NCBI GenBank assembly: GCA_037975125.1
Contig: JAJQOW010000020.1
Coordinates: 1,264,642 to 1,328,641 of the forward strand
Reading direction: 5' to 3'
Source: Latrodectus hesperus
Taxonomy: Eukaryota; Arthropoda; Arachnida; Araneae; Theridiidae
Length of the DNA: 64,000 bases
Below, one piece after another: positions 36,727 through 50,205 of this stretch (the first letter of the stretch is position 1; every line of letters begins with the position of its first letter). The notes beneath the pieces are model-generated. The model saw only the letters and a program-made list of their open reading frames with translations. It was not told the DNA's origin and did not search any database. The translations under genes were made by a program, and so were the position numbers.

Positions 36727-36802
36727 TAACTAGTATTCCACTAGTTATAATAGAGGTAACCTTTTATTGTTACCTCTATTATAACTAGTGGAATACTAGT
36801 TA
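36727..36802. repeat. Perfect 34-bp palindrome with 8-base loop
   Basis: Arms 36727-36760 and 36769-36802 are exact reverse complements around the loop cttttatt. The arms also contain the smaller direct/inverted motif actagtattccactagt. No coding role is visible. Confidence 0.97.
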
Positions 36803-37521
36803 CAATAGAATAATAAACAGGATTATTTCGATTCATTCATTAGAATTATAACAAAAGACAATATTTAAAAATTAAGAAAATTAATGTTTTAGAATACATA
36901 TTTGAAGAAAAATATTGTAACGCAGTTTATTTTCAAAAATAAACGTAAAAATATTTTAAACTCGTTCATTTTACGATGACAAAAATTAATTAAATGAAAA
37001 ACGAGCAAACTTTCATCATTTGTGGGACGAAACAAAATAACAAACATTTGGCGTAGATGCCGTATAAACCAAGAGACCAAAGTCTGAATTTGTTTGGCGA
37101 TGAAGAATGTTGCCAAGATGACGTATCGTAACGTGCGCGATGACGCAAGTACCAGGGTTGCCAAAATAGAATTCTCCCCATAATTGTTATAAGTCTCCAT
37201 ACCTATGATGTTATGGATAGATGTATGATCTATCTATAAAAGCAAAAATAGAAGGGAAAAAATGCTAAATTGCACTGCAGAAAATAATAATGAAGAAAGG
37301 AAGATATTTTTTGTTGAAAGAAAAATGTTTTTTACTTAGCAAAGTTTTTTACACAATTCAGAATTTAATACAAAATGTGACTAAGGTGTCTAAACTAGTT
37401 AAAGAATTTGAACATAATTGGCATGTTTCTTGATTTCATTTTACGTTCCATAACTGTATAAAATAAAAGAATATCTCCTCACCGCAGAGGAATCCTAAAT
37501 TTCATAATGTGAACAGTTTTA

Positions 37522-37761
37522 ATGAGTGAAACTAAGAAATACCGCACTCCGTTCTTGCGTGATTTGAACACTCAGGAGACGACGTCCGCGCTGGTGAAAG
37601 CTGTTGGGAGGGGCTTCGTAACACCCAAGCGTAAGGCTATCAGCAAGGATGTTTCTCAAATAATGAGCTGTAGGAGAAGAATTCTAAAAAACTCTCAAGC
37701 ACTAACTCAACAGTTGAGCATGTGGAAGGCAGAAGCATGTCCTTTAGTTGTTCAAAAGTGA
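37522..37761 (+). other. Open frame of 79 codons, unrecognised
   Basis: The frame starts MSETKKYRTPFLRDLNTQET and ends KAEACPLVVQK. Composition is richer in charged residues than the AT-driven frames around it, but I recognise no family. Just downstream, complement bases give a perfect Pol III B box (GGTTCGATACC, about 37747-37757), so this area may be part of an old SINE or another repeat. I would not call it a gene without homology or transcript support. Confidence 0.2.
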
Positions 37762-39231
37762 TTGGTATCGAACCTGGAACCCTATTCTACAAGAAACCCA
37801 ATACACACCTCCCACTGCTCGTTGGAAAGAACGTCGAATAAGGGACCTTCCATTCTGAAAATAGTTATCTTACATAATACATTGCAATATTGATTTAAAT
37901 GAGCCGTGGTCGCAATGTCTTCCCAGCGAAATGATATCTCTGGAGTGGCAGGTCAAGTATAGTGGAGTCTTCTGCTTGCTGCCTGTTTCCAAATGACGAA
38001 GACCTCCTCCCGGCTACTTTATCCCAATTTCGGTCTTAATACCGGGAAGCAAGCAGGTGCAACAACACTTCTTCTATACCTCATTATATACTTCATTTGT
38101 TTCTGTTTTTTTTAATTACTCGATTATGTGTTGGTAAATAAAACACTGCAGAGGTAAATAATCAAAGCTAGACTCAAGGTAAAATTTCATATTTCTTCTT
38201 TGTGTGAACATATTGAAACATTTTGAAGCCACCAATCATTATGACACTATAGCTGACAACTCTAGGTATTTAAAAATGTGACATTTTTTGTTTTTGAAGG
38301 GGTCTTTTCACAGAGCGTGAGTCGTGTCACATGTCAGGGATGGAAAACTACGTATTTGTGTGTACACTTACATTGTGTAGGGGTGGCATTCCGCATGCTT
38401 GAAGAAACAGAAATTATATTTATTTTTCAAATATTCACAAATTAACTTGAAGCATTCGAAACTATTTTTAAAAACAAATACCACAAGAAAAGAAATTCCT
38501 CAGTTATTTTTACCCCAGTCACAAATACGGGTTAAAATATAAGTTAAAACGCTCACCTGCATAATACTTGATGAATTCGCATTTTACCATTCGAATTTTT
38601 ATTCGAATACTCTGTAACTTTAGACATTGGGTACTCACAGGACAGCTTCTGCAGTATTCTAGAAAAGTCATTTTGAAATCTCCAACTGACTTTAAAAAAG
38701 TAGATGAATAACAGATTTCAATTGCGCCAAGGACTCAGTCGCGAGGAGGGGGGACACCGACCACTCTGGTGACCCCCCCCCCTCCTGCTGTGGACCTGTA
38801 ATTTCAGACAGTGTCACCTGATGAAGTCATACCTTGTAATACAAAAAATGAATTAAACACCTGAGGATTTAAAAAATGTTGTATAACTGTTTTTGAATAT
38901 TCCGTTATTTACCAGTTGGTGTTAATTGTAAATAGGGCATACACTATTAAAACTGCGCGTAAAAAACAATTTCAATTGTAAATATGCCACAAAAAAATGA
39001 TATTCCAAAATTTTTACTTTGAATAAACAATTTTCTGCTCATTATTGCAACTGAAAAGTTGCAACAGTTAAAATGTGTAGCATTTTAAGGATCATATGAT
39101 TTTTCATTTATTTTTCTTAAATATTCTGTTGTTGCCAGTACGAATGTAAAAATACGTAATAAAATATCTTTAATGTAAGATATTTTTATAACAATAATTT
39201 TAATGTAACCTATTTACACATGCAAATACGA
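37762..39231. other. Intergenic DNA with GC-richer patches
   Basis: A moderately GC-rich stretch at 37900-38060 (gtttccaaatgacgaagacc, cttaataccgggaagcaagc) is not recognised. At 38743-38786 a G-run and a C-run face each other (aggagggggggacacc, ggtgaccccccccccctcct) and can pair as an imperfect hairpin. No gene is recognised. Confidence 0.45.
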
Positions 39232-39316
39232 CGTTATACGTTATTTTAATAAAAACGTTATACGTTATTTTGTTAACGTGTTATTACACGTTAACAAAAT
39301 AACGTATAACGTTTTT
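39232..39316. repeat. Perfect 31-bp palindrome with 4-base loop
   Basis: Arms 39251-39281 and 39286-39316 are exact reverse complements around the loop tatt. The first part of the arm (acgttatacgttatttt) is also directly repeated just upstream, at about 39232-39248. This suggests a local duplication followed by a fold-back event. Confidence 0.95.
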
Positions 39317-40270
<954 letters not shown>

Positions 40271-40620
40271 CTAAAGTAACCGAAATACTGTGTTTTCTTG
40301 TTTTCTTAATACATATTTTTTCACCAACTTTTTGAGATGAGAAAGGGCACATGTTATATTTTAAATGAAAGAATGTTTTCTATTATTATTTTCTTTATCC
40401 ATTAAATTTATGATATTGAGTAGAACATAAAATATAATTTATAGTTATTTTTCTTTTGTAACGATAAATCTTCTTAATTAAGTTAAATTTGATATTGAAA
40501 TGTACGAAATTTATAAGTTAAAAACTAAAAAGTTGTTTATTATGTAACCAATTTATTTCATAATTATTTTTATAGTAATACAATCTATTAATACAGTATA
40601 AAAGTGTTTATATCCGTAAC

Positions 40621-41667
40621 AGAGCAGAATCCATTATTCAGCTGTGGTCAGCATAATAGAACCTCCCTATACTTAAGCAACTGGAATAGCAATCAAAGAC
40701 TCAAGAAGAACAGTCCCTTCGGTCAAGCTAAACTTCTGCATCTTTTTTACAATGAAGTTGAGCCCCACTCGTTGAAATCTTGCCATTTCCTCTTCAGCCC
40801 CGATCAGCAAGAAGGATTTGATTCCTGCTCATCTCAGACAGTTGGCCTTAGAGATCATTAGCAAGATCCCCGACAGTGCCATAGAAATGTATACAGATGG
40901 AAGTAACCGGGTAGTGGCATCTACGTTGAGAAACCGGGAGAAAAACTATCTATCAGCCTTCGCAACCCTGATTCTTCCTCGGTCTTTAATGGTTAATTAA
41001 TTGCAACTGAACAAAGTGTTGAAGCTATTCTTAATGAAAGGAATTTTGGGGACCTGTGGATAATTTCGAACAGTAGAAGCTCTCTTCAGCACCTCCACAA
41101 CCTGATTGCAGTTGGAGAAAGAACTAGCAGTTCTATCCTTTTCAAGCTCAAGCTTATTTCGGAGTCCCATGAAGTTTATTTCCAAAGGAATCCTTCTCAT
41201 GTAGACATATACGGCAATGAGCAGGCGGACAGACTGGCCAAAGAGGGCTGATACCACGATAATCCTTCCTGTTCAACATTTACTTTCTTAGAACATCAGT
41301 CTGTAGTTAATTCTGAAATTTCAAAAGGGTGGAGGATTCCGCCCAGCCATCACTGGTACGCGGGCGAAGAGCCAGGCTCTTCATTCGCCCTCAATTGTGA
41401 CAGAGCCTCTAGGACCGCCATTTCCAGACTAGCAAGCGGCCACACAAGGAATCTCGCGTATTTCGAAGGCAGGAAAATCTTTGAGGTTTGCTCTAAATGT
41501 AAAACTGAGCAGACCTCACCAATTCACATCCTGAACTGTTTGGGACTTTCCAGAGAGGATATATACTCTTCTGGTCCTCGATTTCCTCTGGGTCAACGGT
41601 CTGATAAACCTTGTCTATGGATTTATTTGGAGTATAAGCCACAACAACAACGTTAGCATAACGCACA
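40621..41667 (+). pseudogene. LINE 3' fragment with RNase H and zinc knuckle
   Basis: The plus strand encodes the C-terminal part of a non-LTR retrotransposon polyprotein. LIPAHLRQLALEIISKIPDS and EMYTDGS (about 40885-40905) mark the RNase H start. After a frame break, WIISNSRSSLQHLHNL (about 41058-41105) and SHVDIYGNEQADRLAKEG (about 41195-41250) are the following RNase H motifs. Then SRLASGHTRNLAYFEG and CSKCKTEQTSPIHILNC form the Cys/His knuckle. Stops near 40998 and 41250 show it is dead. It ends with a cacaacaacaac tail. Flanks tttatatccgtaac (40607-40620) and tttatatccataataac (41668-41684) could be an imperfect target duplication, or two units of the AT-rich repeat in which it lies. 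Confidence 0.85.
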
Positions 41668-41689
41668 TTTATATCCATAATAACAGAAT

Positions 41690-42450
<761 letters not shown>

Positions 42451-43658
42451 TTACTTAGCTTGCTGCAAAAATTTCATCCAGTAATTGATTTGCTTACTTA
42501 GGTAATCAATTTATTTCTAACGCCATCCATAACAAGTTTTATATTGTAGAGATATATATCTTGAATAAATAATGTAGAAACTAAACAGCTGCTTGGTTAC
42601 CCTACTCAACTGTTTTTGTGACACGTTCATTTAGTAGCTCGTGACGCGGGTGGGATTTGCTGAAAATTGATACCTGATGCACAAATTAAAAAAAATAAAT
42701 TGAAACAATGGCTTGGGGTGGGACGGTGCATGATTTTCATGATCATTAAGCTCAACTTCGGAGAAGAGAACTCTTCCACGGATGAGAACGCTCTTGAAAA
42801 AGGGTTAAAAACAAACACACTTTTTTCCGTGATGCGGAAGAAGCGAAGAGTTGTCTTCTAAAACTAAAATCGATTTTTCAAATGAAAAGTGTGACGGTTT
42901 AGCTGTTTGGGAGCTACACGCAATGCCTGCACCGCACAGCCGAAAGGAAATTCCAAAAATAAATAAATGAAAAGTTCGTGCTTGTAGTTTTCTTCAGAAT
43001 GTTAAAAAAAAATTAAGAATACATTAAATATTACTAGATATACAAAAATGGAATATTTAGATATTGTTTAAATGCTTTACTGATTATAAAAGCAAATATG
43101 GAATTAGTAGAGTATATTCTTCCTCCTCAATTGGCGAGCTTTGTGACTGTCTTCCTTCGCCAAGCAATTTAAACACTGTTGCCATTTAGAAAAACATATA
43201 TAATGACGCAAAAATGACGTAAAACACGAGAAAAAACCTGGCAACAAAAAAATCCGTAAAGCAACTTGGCAACACTATAATCAAAACAAAGGACGCTAGA
43301 TTTGGCGGGAAATCTCTTTGGGGGGATATATCAAACTTATACCATAAGTGTATGTCATAAGTGATCAATACCGAAGATAGATGGTGAATGAAACTAACGT
43401 GAATTCTTGACAATTCATTCTTTCTTAAACTAATCGCTGCAAAAATGAATCCTCTACTGTATGAAGAATATAATCTAGTTTTAAAGTAACGAAGACGGAC
43501 ATTGAATATTGAGCGCTCTGGCCTTCCATTTAATAATTTATAGGTTTGATTCCCATATTAGCCATGGTTGTTCACAATTGTTCAGAGTCCACTCTCAGCT
43601 ATTGATATTTCTGAGGCAAAATAGCTCCGGTCAGCAAAAAGTAAGTCATAACAAATCC
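42451..43658. other. Intergenic DNA without a recognised gene
   Basis: A mixed-composition stretch at 42600-42960 has short open frames on both strands that I do not recognise. At about 43505-43565 a tRNA-like trace (gagcgctctggccttcc .. ggtttgattccc) may be a worn SINE head on the plus strand. Near 43200-43320 there are several cgtaaa and ttggca motifs without clear structure. Confidence 0.4.
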
Positions 43659-43670
43659 AATCCAATTTTA

Positions 43671-44079
43671 TTGTTGTTCGTTGTTGTTGTTTTCCTATGA
43701 CACTTGGACAAGCCAAGTTCACTTTTGCCTTTGGTAGTGCGAATTAAGTCAATAGGGAGCGTCTTTCGTTTGGATCAGAGCACCACGAAGGTGAAAGTAC
43801 GACTTTGCTCTTTTTAAGGTGCCTCGTCATTTTGAACTACGGTCAGGTGACGAGGCCACACCTGAGCTGGCACCCTCCTCTCCCCAACCACGCCACACCA
43901 GCGGAAGGACTTTGGACGTCACAGATGTACGTGGACACGTCCCCAACCCACGGAGTTCCAGCAACCCAGTGAAGGAGAGTACACCGTGGTCACCCTCCCA
44001 ACCACTGCCCGCGGCAAATGTTGCTTCACTTTGCTGAGCTTACGGGAAGGGGCGTGAAGCTACCGAGCCACCGGGGCTC
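43671..44079 (-). mobile_element. 5S rRNA-headed SINE with shared 3' tail, copy a
   Basis: A 409-bp element on the minus strand, flanked by a perfect 12-bp target duplication, aatccaatttta, at 43659-43670 and 44080-44091. Read on the minus strand, the head at about 44050-43979 (TTCCCGTAAGCTCAGCAAAG, GTGAAGCAACATTTGCCGCG, GGCAGTGGTTGGGAGGGTGA) aligns without gaps to the internal promoter part of arthropod 5S rRNA, including AAGC, GCGG, CAGT and GACC. This makes it a SINE3-type head. The 3' tail (43671-43815 on the plus strand) is the same as in the tRNA-headed SINE at 23898-24286 and ends in a GTT/AAC repeat. A 72-codon plus-strand frame crosses it and is not a gene. Confidence 0.85.
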
Positions 44080-44091
44080 AATCCAATTTTA

Positions 44092-44869
44092 AAATATGTG
44101 TAACTTAGGGCTGCCTCTTCCGTTGACAAAAAGAGTGCAGAGATTTTGAGAGAAATTTCGGTTTGGAAAAATAACATTGTTCTATAATCAAAATTTAATA
44201 ACATTAATTACAACTACAATGAATATTGAATGCATTGTAGCATGAAGTGAGGTTTCGCCTACGGATCAGCAAAAAGACTTGAAAATTTTATTGAAATTCC
44301 GATGCTATTCCATACGGAAGGCGGATAATTTTTTCATCTATAGTTCAATGGACTTTTCATTGCCAGGATATTGGGAAAAGCTTTATTACCTACATTGTCA
44401 GGGATAAAAACAAAACTTTCTCATAAGTCGGAAAAAAGTAATAAATGTAGTACTTTCTTCCTTTTTTTAAAATTACATTTCAGGAACATTTAAAGAAAGA
44501 GGAACTCGAAGTGGTAAAAATGTTTTTTCTGTCCCCAGTGGATGACAATTTAAAAGGAGATAAAACGTCACTCGCGCTTCTATTCTGGAAGTGAGAAGAA
44601 TTCAGGAAAAGAATACTGAAATCGTTTCAATCAAATACAAGGCTAAATAAAAGCCCACAGGGAGTTCCAAATCCTCATTGCAATTTGAGTTATTGTAAAA
44701 TATTGCACCGTATGTAAAATTTCGAAATGTAGTACAGCTTTTATTTTAAATTTATTAGAGACAGTGGTAAATGTCCGGGCAGCCCTTCCATTCTGGAAAA
44801 CAGAATAAGAACTTTATTCATATGGATTAGTATCTAAAATAAACTTAACTAACCTCTGTGGTACGATAG
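44092..44869. other. Intergenic DNA
   Basis: No gene or known repeat is recognised. Confidence 0.5.
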
Positions 44870-45190
44870 CCCATGTGGGCCAAGGCCTACAATGCCCATT
44901 TCTATTTTCTTGACCGAGAGGCCTGGGGTGCGAAGCATTTGTCCCGATTAGGTGGTCAGTCAAACGCGAAACCCCCAGTCTTTAGTTCCTAAACATGCTC
45001 AGTTTATCGACCCACTGAAGGGTTGAGTCAACCTCGCCCAGCCCTCCTCAGAGCTGTGCCTTGGGAGCGTGAAACGCTAAGCCTAACACGGCCCTCCCAG
45101 TGTTTAGTTCCCAAGCATGCTTGTTGCTCTGTTTATTGACCCGCTGACTGGCTGAGTCGACCTTCTCCAGCCAGAGGAGAGAGTATCTAG
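44870..45190. repeat. GC-richer dispersed repeat with internal duplication
   Basis: Two related segments lie in tandem: ctttagttcctaaacatgctc .. tttatcgacccactgaaggg .. gagtcaacctcgcccagcc (44980-45041) and gtgtttagttcccaagcatgc .. tttattgacccgctgactgg .. gagtcgaccttctccagcc (45101-45174). The composition and the start (gtggtacgatagcccatgtg) differ strongly from the AT-rich surroundings, so it is probably an inserted SINE-like repeat. There is no second full copy in the window. Confidence 0.55.
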
Positions 45191-47944
45191 AATGGTCTTG
45201 ATAAAATATATGATCTGCCATTTTGCGAATTTAAAGTCTCCATCAAATTTATATTTAGCTTAAAAGGCATTATTATTATTTGAAAGTTTAATTTTCAACG
45301 AAGAAATTTGCGCGGGCATCAATACATCAGAAAGTTTCGCATGCTACGTATTAACTTATATCAAATGCAATACGCTACTCTGATGTATTGCCCCTGCTAT
45401 TTTAATATTATTTAATATTTTTTAATGTTTTTGTAATTTAAGGATAATTTTTATAATAATATAATTATTATATATATGCAATAAATGCATACGTAAATTA
45501 ACAATATACTAATGTGTACTTATTTCCCGTTTTAAATGCGAAATATTATTATACATTATGATATAATCATTCAAATTTACATATTACAACTGAAGCGATT
45601 CAAGTGCTATAAAATAAACAAACGGTTTAAATTTTTTGACTACAGAAATTAGTTAATTCCTTAAGCAAAATTATTTATTAGTGAAATATCCCTTTTATAT
45701 AAAAACAATTGTTTTTTTTTATCACGTTTCAAAATTTTTGTGTTTTTCGTATAATATATATTTTCTAGTAATAAAACAACTTGCATAGTGTATTTTTTCT
45801 TTTGTAAAAACTCTCTCTCTAAATGAATAAAACTATTTAACTTCTGGCTCTGAAGTATTAGTTTTTTAAAAATAAATGGAAGTGTAGCGTAATTGCTCCT
45901 TCGTGCAAGCATGTGATGACGTCATCCCTTGTAATCGTTGCATGATGCTTAAATCTCAAACCACTAAAAAAATGTAAGATCAGTTACATAATTTTTTTTT
46001 AATCTTTAAATTTACTATTTAATCTCTTCATAATATCATTTGACTAAGAGGATTATTTAGTATTAATACATTATGTATACTATTTTAATTTCAAATAATC
46101 CTCACGCTAAATATTTTGATAGGCATTTTTTGTATCATTCTAAGAACATAAAATGATTCATATTTTAATAAAAAGGAAAGATTATAAGATTTAGTTTTGC
46201 CTTTTTTATATGAAATATGTAAATATTTTCGTTTATAAATGTTTTTTGTCAAAAATTTCTTTAAATAACTTTATGAATTTTATTTTCTTTAGTATTTTCT
46301 CATTTAACTAATAGTAAATTATCAATTGAAAATAGTAATATGGGAAAACTGTAATTAATAAATATAGCAATAAAATTTGTCGAAACACAACATTTTTATT
46401 ACTAGCATTTTTTGTGCAAAATACTTTATGATTTTTTGTTGCATAATTTATTTCATATATCAGTAGATTATACAGTTTATGTATTTATAATTTTATTTCG
46501 GTAATAATTTTTCGTTATTTTATTATATTAACATATTAGTTTTTTGTGAATAGTCAAGACATCATTATCTAATAAGTTTACTACTAAAATGGGCACACAT
46601 ATTAATAAATTCTAAAATAATTCATTGAACTAAACCGTCAATTGAAAATAAAACGTTTTCATGTGAAAAGAACAAAATAAGGATAAAACTGATGATGGTC
46701 TGAAATTCAAAGAGAGTTCAAGTAAACTAATTAGAAGTTGATATTTCTTTTAATGAATTAAATTTCATTTTATTTTTCACTATTTTGAAGGGACTGTTCC
46801 TCGTAACTTACAAAATACGAAATGATTAGTTATTTGAATTAGTTGTTTAATCTAATAATAGAGCATATTTTATACAGTGCTATCATAAAATGAATGGTAT
46901 CAAAAGTATTGTGTTATTTTAATTAATTAATTTAAAAAAATTATTTTTTAAGATTTTTTTATACGCAATTTAGCCATTCAATTCTAAACCAAATCTGAAT
47001 CACCACAATATGTTTAAAAAGTCTTTTAGTATCACTTTCCAAAACTAATCTATTTTATGAAAGAGATATTTCTTTCTTTCAACCAAAAAGCAAATAAAAA
47101 ATGGAAAGCCTTCATAAAAACGGATTTCAAATAATCGATTAAGATCTCTTATCGATTGTAAGCCCTTAAAGGTGTCTTGAGATCGTTTGAAGAAAACCGA
47201 TTGAAGACAATTGGTTAGAAAAAAGCTCAAAATACGCCATTAGCTCAGAAATAGCATCGAGTGATTATTGGTTTGGAATCATTAAAAGCATTGATGTCTG
47301 CGTCTGTGATTCAAAGGATGGATTGAGACTTTTTCCTGAGGATAATAAAGATGGCTATTTTAAAATTTAAACTCGCTTCCGTGCTTTTAATGCAACCGCC
47401 GGGGTCTTCTGTTAGGCATATCGATGGAAACAATGCGCATCGTTCCACTTCCTTTTCCAGTTTCCGATCTCAAGTTCATGGGAAAGGTTGTTCATCACTT
47501 TGTGCAGTAGAAATATATTCCACAATTACAAGAAACTATGACTAAAAACTGAGGTAACGTTACTGAAGAAAGCTGAATATAAACATTAATTCAGTTAATA
47601 TGGGTGCAGTTTTCCTTCTCGTGGAAACCTGGTTCGTTTGATGATTCTTATGCATAAATAACCCACTTGTTTGAATGACACATTTATTGGAACATAAAAA
47701 CGAAAAATATTTATAAAGAAATGAATGTACAAAAATCGACAAACCTACCTCACGCGTCAGATGAGAAAGGATTCTCTCTTTCTTTTTGCCTCTGAGGAGA
47801 GTGATCGACGCGCCCTCTGGCGAAGATGTCTGAACACTGCACATGGGTATGCATGAAGATGTAGAAAGTTTAAAAGTATCTTGAGTGTTTGAATGCATGA
47901 ATTGATTTTGTTTATATATAAACGCCCATTTAGTAGAATTTTCC
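45191..47944. other. Very AT-rich intergenic DNA
   Basis: No gene is recognised. Minus-strand frames of 60-85 codons (for example 45661-45912) are low-complexity and unlike known proteins. Confidence 0.5.
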
Positions 47945-48228
47945 ACATCTCAACACAACAAGGAGGCAGAAGTGACGGCCCCTCATCCAGTGGGTGGGCC
48001 ATTTTGACCCCGAAAATGGGTGCACTTTCGTCGTTTAGAAGCAAGGACCCCGCAGAAGAGCAAACAGCCTGGGAGGCGTCATTTCACAGGGAGGAGACAA
48101 CGATCCATTGAACGTGCTCCAGCCGCCATGAACGAACGCCACGGATGTTTCTGTTGTGTCGGGATTCAAACTCACAATCTTCTGATAACGAGAGCGAACC
48201 CTCTAGCCCACCAGACAACTTTGGACTC
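47945..48228 (-). mobile_element. tRNA-derived SINE, family also at 62258-62517, copy a
   Basis: On the minus strand the head reads tggtgggctagagggttcgc (A-box region) and gagtttgaatccc (B box). The body has ggcgttcgttcatggcggctgg, gcacgttcaatgg and gtccttgcttctaaacgac, and a tail with ttgttgtgttg. The block cgttcaa .. cttgcttctaaa aligns with the copy at 62258-62517. Several open frames of 70-130 codons cross this GC-richer element and are not genes. Confidence 0.75.
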
Positions 48229-48522
48229 TGAATGCGGAAAGAAAATTTGTTTAGTTTAAAACACGGAACAAATGTCTTTATGTTTACTTTAACAAATTTT
48301 ACAAAATTGCATAGATATACACAAATATTTAAATATGAGTACTTACACTTACATTTGTATATTTTGTCCCACACACAGACAGATACACGCGCACACACAT
48401 ATGTATACTATATAGTCCTATAAAAGATAAAAGTCTACTAGAGCTGCGGATTTATAAGAAGAAATTCAGCTCACAAAGACTCAAGTTATTTTTATGTAAA
48501 CATCCTATATCTTCATGAATAT

Positions 48523-48558
48523 GAATATTAACCGGATCATGAATATTAACCGGATCAT
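48523..48558. repeat. 18-bp tandem duplication
   Basis: The unit gaatattaaccggatcat occurs twice in direct succession. Confidence 0.95.
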
Positions 48559-49146
48559 GAGTCCCCTCGCGCCACTATTTCTCAACCAATGAGTGATCAG
48601 TACCCGGTGTCCTTCTGGGGGGGTTAAGAGCTCTTCTACTGCCCAGACGTGCTATAAATGTCTGATTGGTTCTCACATCCTTAAAACATGATAAAATTGT
48701 TCGTGCAATAATAAAATTTATTTTTGAAAATCTACTTCTGTAATAATACCTCTTAATAACAGCTTCACCAAGAAAGTAATTACGTAATACATAATGAAAT
48801 GCACATACACACACATATATAATTCCTAGTTTTGTTTCGAAAATAGAGTTTTCAAAGATTTTTCTTCCCACTTATCGAATACTTCTATTTTGATCACTTT
48901 TTGAAGTTATGTTAGAGCCCTTCACTATTTTCAACTCAAATAGGAATTTTCCTAAGTCGAACAAAACATTCTTCGGTTACAACTCAATGAGTGATTCCTC
49001 GTAGCGTTCAGAAGAAACAAAAGATTCATGAAAATTTATCTTTTCCGTTGAGTCTATTCTGTTTCACTTTTACACTCACAATAAATAAATCTCTTATATT
49101 TATTGTATACACGAAGTTATAGGGAAATTAGCATAAGAAATACTTT
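48559..49146. other. Intergenic DNA
   Basis: A GC-richer patch at 48560-48650 is not recognised (gtcccctcgcgccactatttc). No gene is visible. Confidence 0.45.
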
Positions 49147-49547
49147 GTTGTTGTTGTTGTTGTTTATGACACTTGGACAAGACAAGCTCGCTATGCCTTT
49201 GGCAGTTCGAATTAAGTCAATAGAGGGCGTCTTTCGTTTGGATCAGAGCACCATGAAGGTGAAAGTACGTCTTTGCTCTTTTTAAGGTGCCTCGTAATAT
49301 TGAACCACGGTCAGGTGACGAGGCCACACCTGAGCTGGCACCCTCCTCTCCACATCCACGCCACACCAGCGGAAGGACTTTGGACGTCACAGTTTAACGT
49401 GGACACGTCCCCAGCCCAAGGAGTTCCAGCAACTCAGTGAAGGAGAGTACGGCATGGTCACCCTCCCAACCACTGCCCGCGGCAAATGATGCTTCACTTT
49501 GCTGAGCTTACGGGAAGCGGCGTGAAGCTACTGAGCCACTGGAGCTC
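49147..49547 (-). mobile_element. 5S rRNA-headed SINE with shared 3' tail, copy b
   Basis: A second copy of the element at 43671-44079, similar along its whole length, orientation minus. The 5S-like head is at about 49449-49517 (complement of ggtcaccctcccaaccactg and ctttgctgagcttacgggaa). The shared tail is at 49147-49284 and ends in a clean TTG repeat, which is AAC on the minus strand. Flanks agaaatacttt (49136-49146) and agaaatacctt (49548-49558) form an 11-bp target duplication with one mismatch. Confidence 0.88.
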
Positions 49548-49799
49548 AGAAATACCTTAAAATAGGAAAATGCCTGCAATGATATCAAAAAAAATTGATC
49601 TTCTCAGCCTGAGGAATCTTCCTGTTTTTGTTTTATTGCTATTGTTTGTCATTAAAATATTCCTAAAATGCATAAGTATAAATGGTTCATACAGAAAACA
49701 GAGTTCATGCGTTGTAAACAGTCTACCTGTTGAGAAAAGCTGCAGTAAAATTGACCATATGCCTTGAATTTCCTTCCAAAAGAAAGTTGTGAATTATTC

Positions 49800-49930
49800 A
49801 TGTGCTCAAAGGAGGAAACCCGGAAAACACAACGGCATTCACCCGAGGCGTCATCACTCTTGTTGCTGAGATTGAATTTGGAGCCTTCCACTGTGAAGAG
49901 CACGATGCCACCGCGGCACAAGGCGAACGT
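49800..49930 (+). other. GC-richer exon-like segment
   Basis: A short stretch of balanced composition stands out from the AT-rich flanks. The plus frame reads RGVITLVAEIEFGAFHCEEH and on to AAQGERV, with a possible splice donor gtaaga directly after gaacgt (about 49931). The start lacks a good pyrimidine-rich acceptor. The minus strand is also open (CRGGIVLFTVEGSKFNLSNK). I do not recognise the product, and it may be a repeat fragment instead. Confidence 0.25.
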
Positions 49931-50039
49931 GTAAGAACTGAACTCAAATATTGACTTATTTTAATGATTATTTTATTAACAGTGTCCTTTTGAATGCTAA
50001 TAAGACAGGTTTTATTAAATGAACTGTTTACTGTTATGT

Positions 50040-50205
50040 TTATTTGACACTCAATGGTCATGTGTTGCAAAGAAGTGCAAATTATGGGACCTACTCACAA
50101 TTTAACAGGAATTCCAACCACTATCAATATGCAGGAGCGAGGTGGTAATCGAACATACGAGCCGTAGGTCAGAGCACTACTTATTCGAATCGACACTATA
50201 GCCGA
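50040..50205 (-). repeat. Old family 1 SINE copy
   Basis: Blocks ttatttgacactcaatggtcatg, gggacctactcacaatttaac, ggaattccaaccactatcaa, gaggtggtaatcgaacatacgagc and cagagcactacttattcg follow family 1 order with heavy divergence. Confidence 0.7.

Noticed and set aside
43819..44037. 72-codon proline/serine-rich frame
   Set aside because: It lies entirely inside the 5S-headed SINE and runs against its orientation.
47560..48259. Overlapping frames of 72-128 codons on both strands
   Set aside because: They come from a GC-richer SINE and its border, with no protein resemblance.
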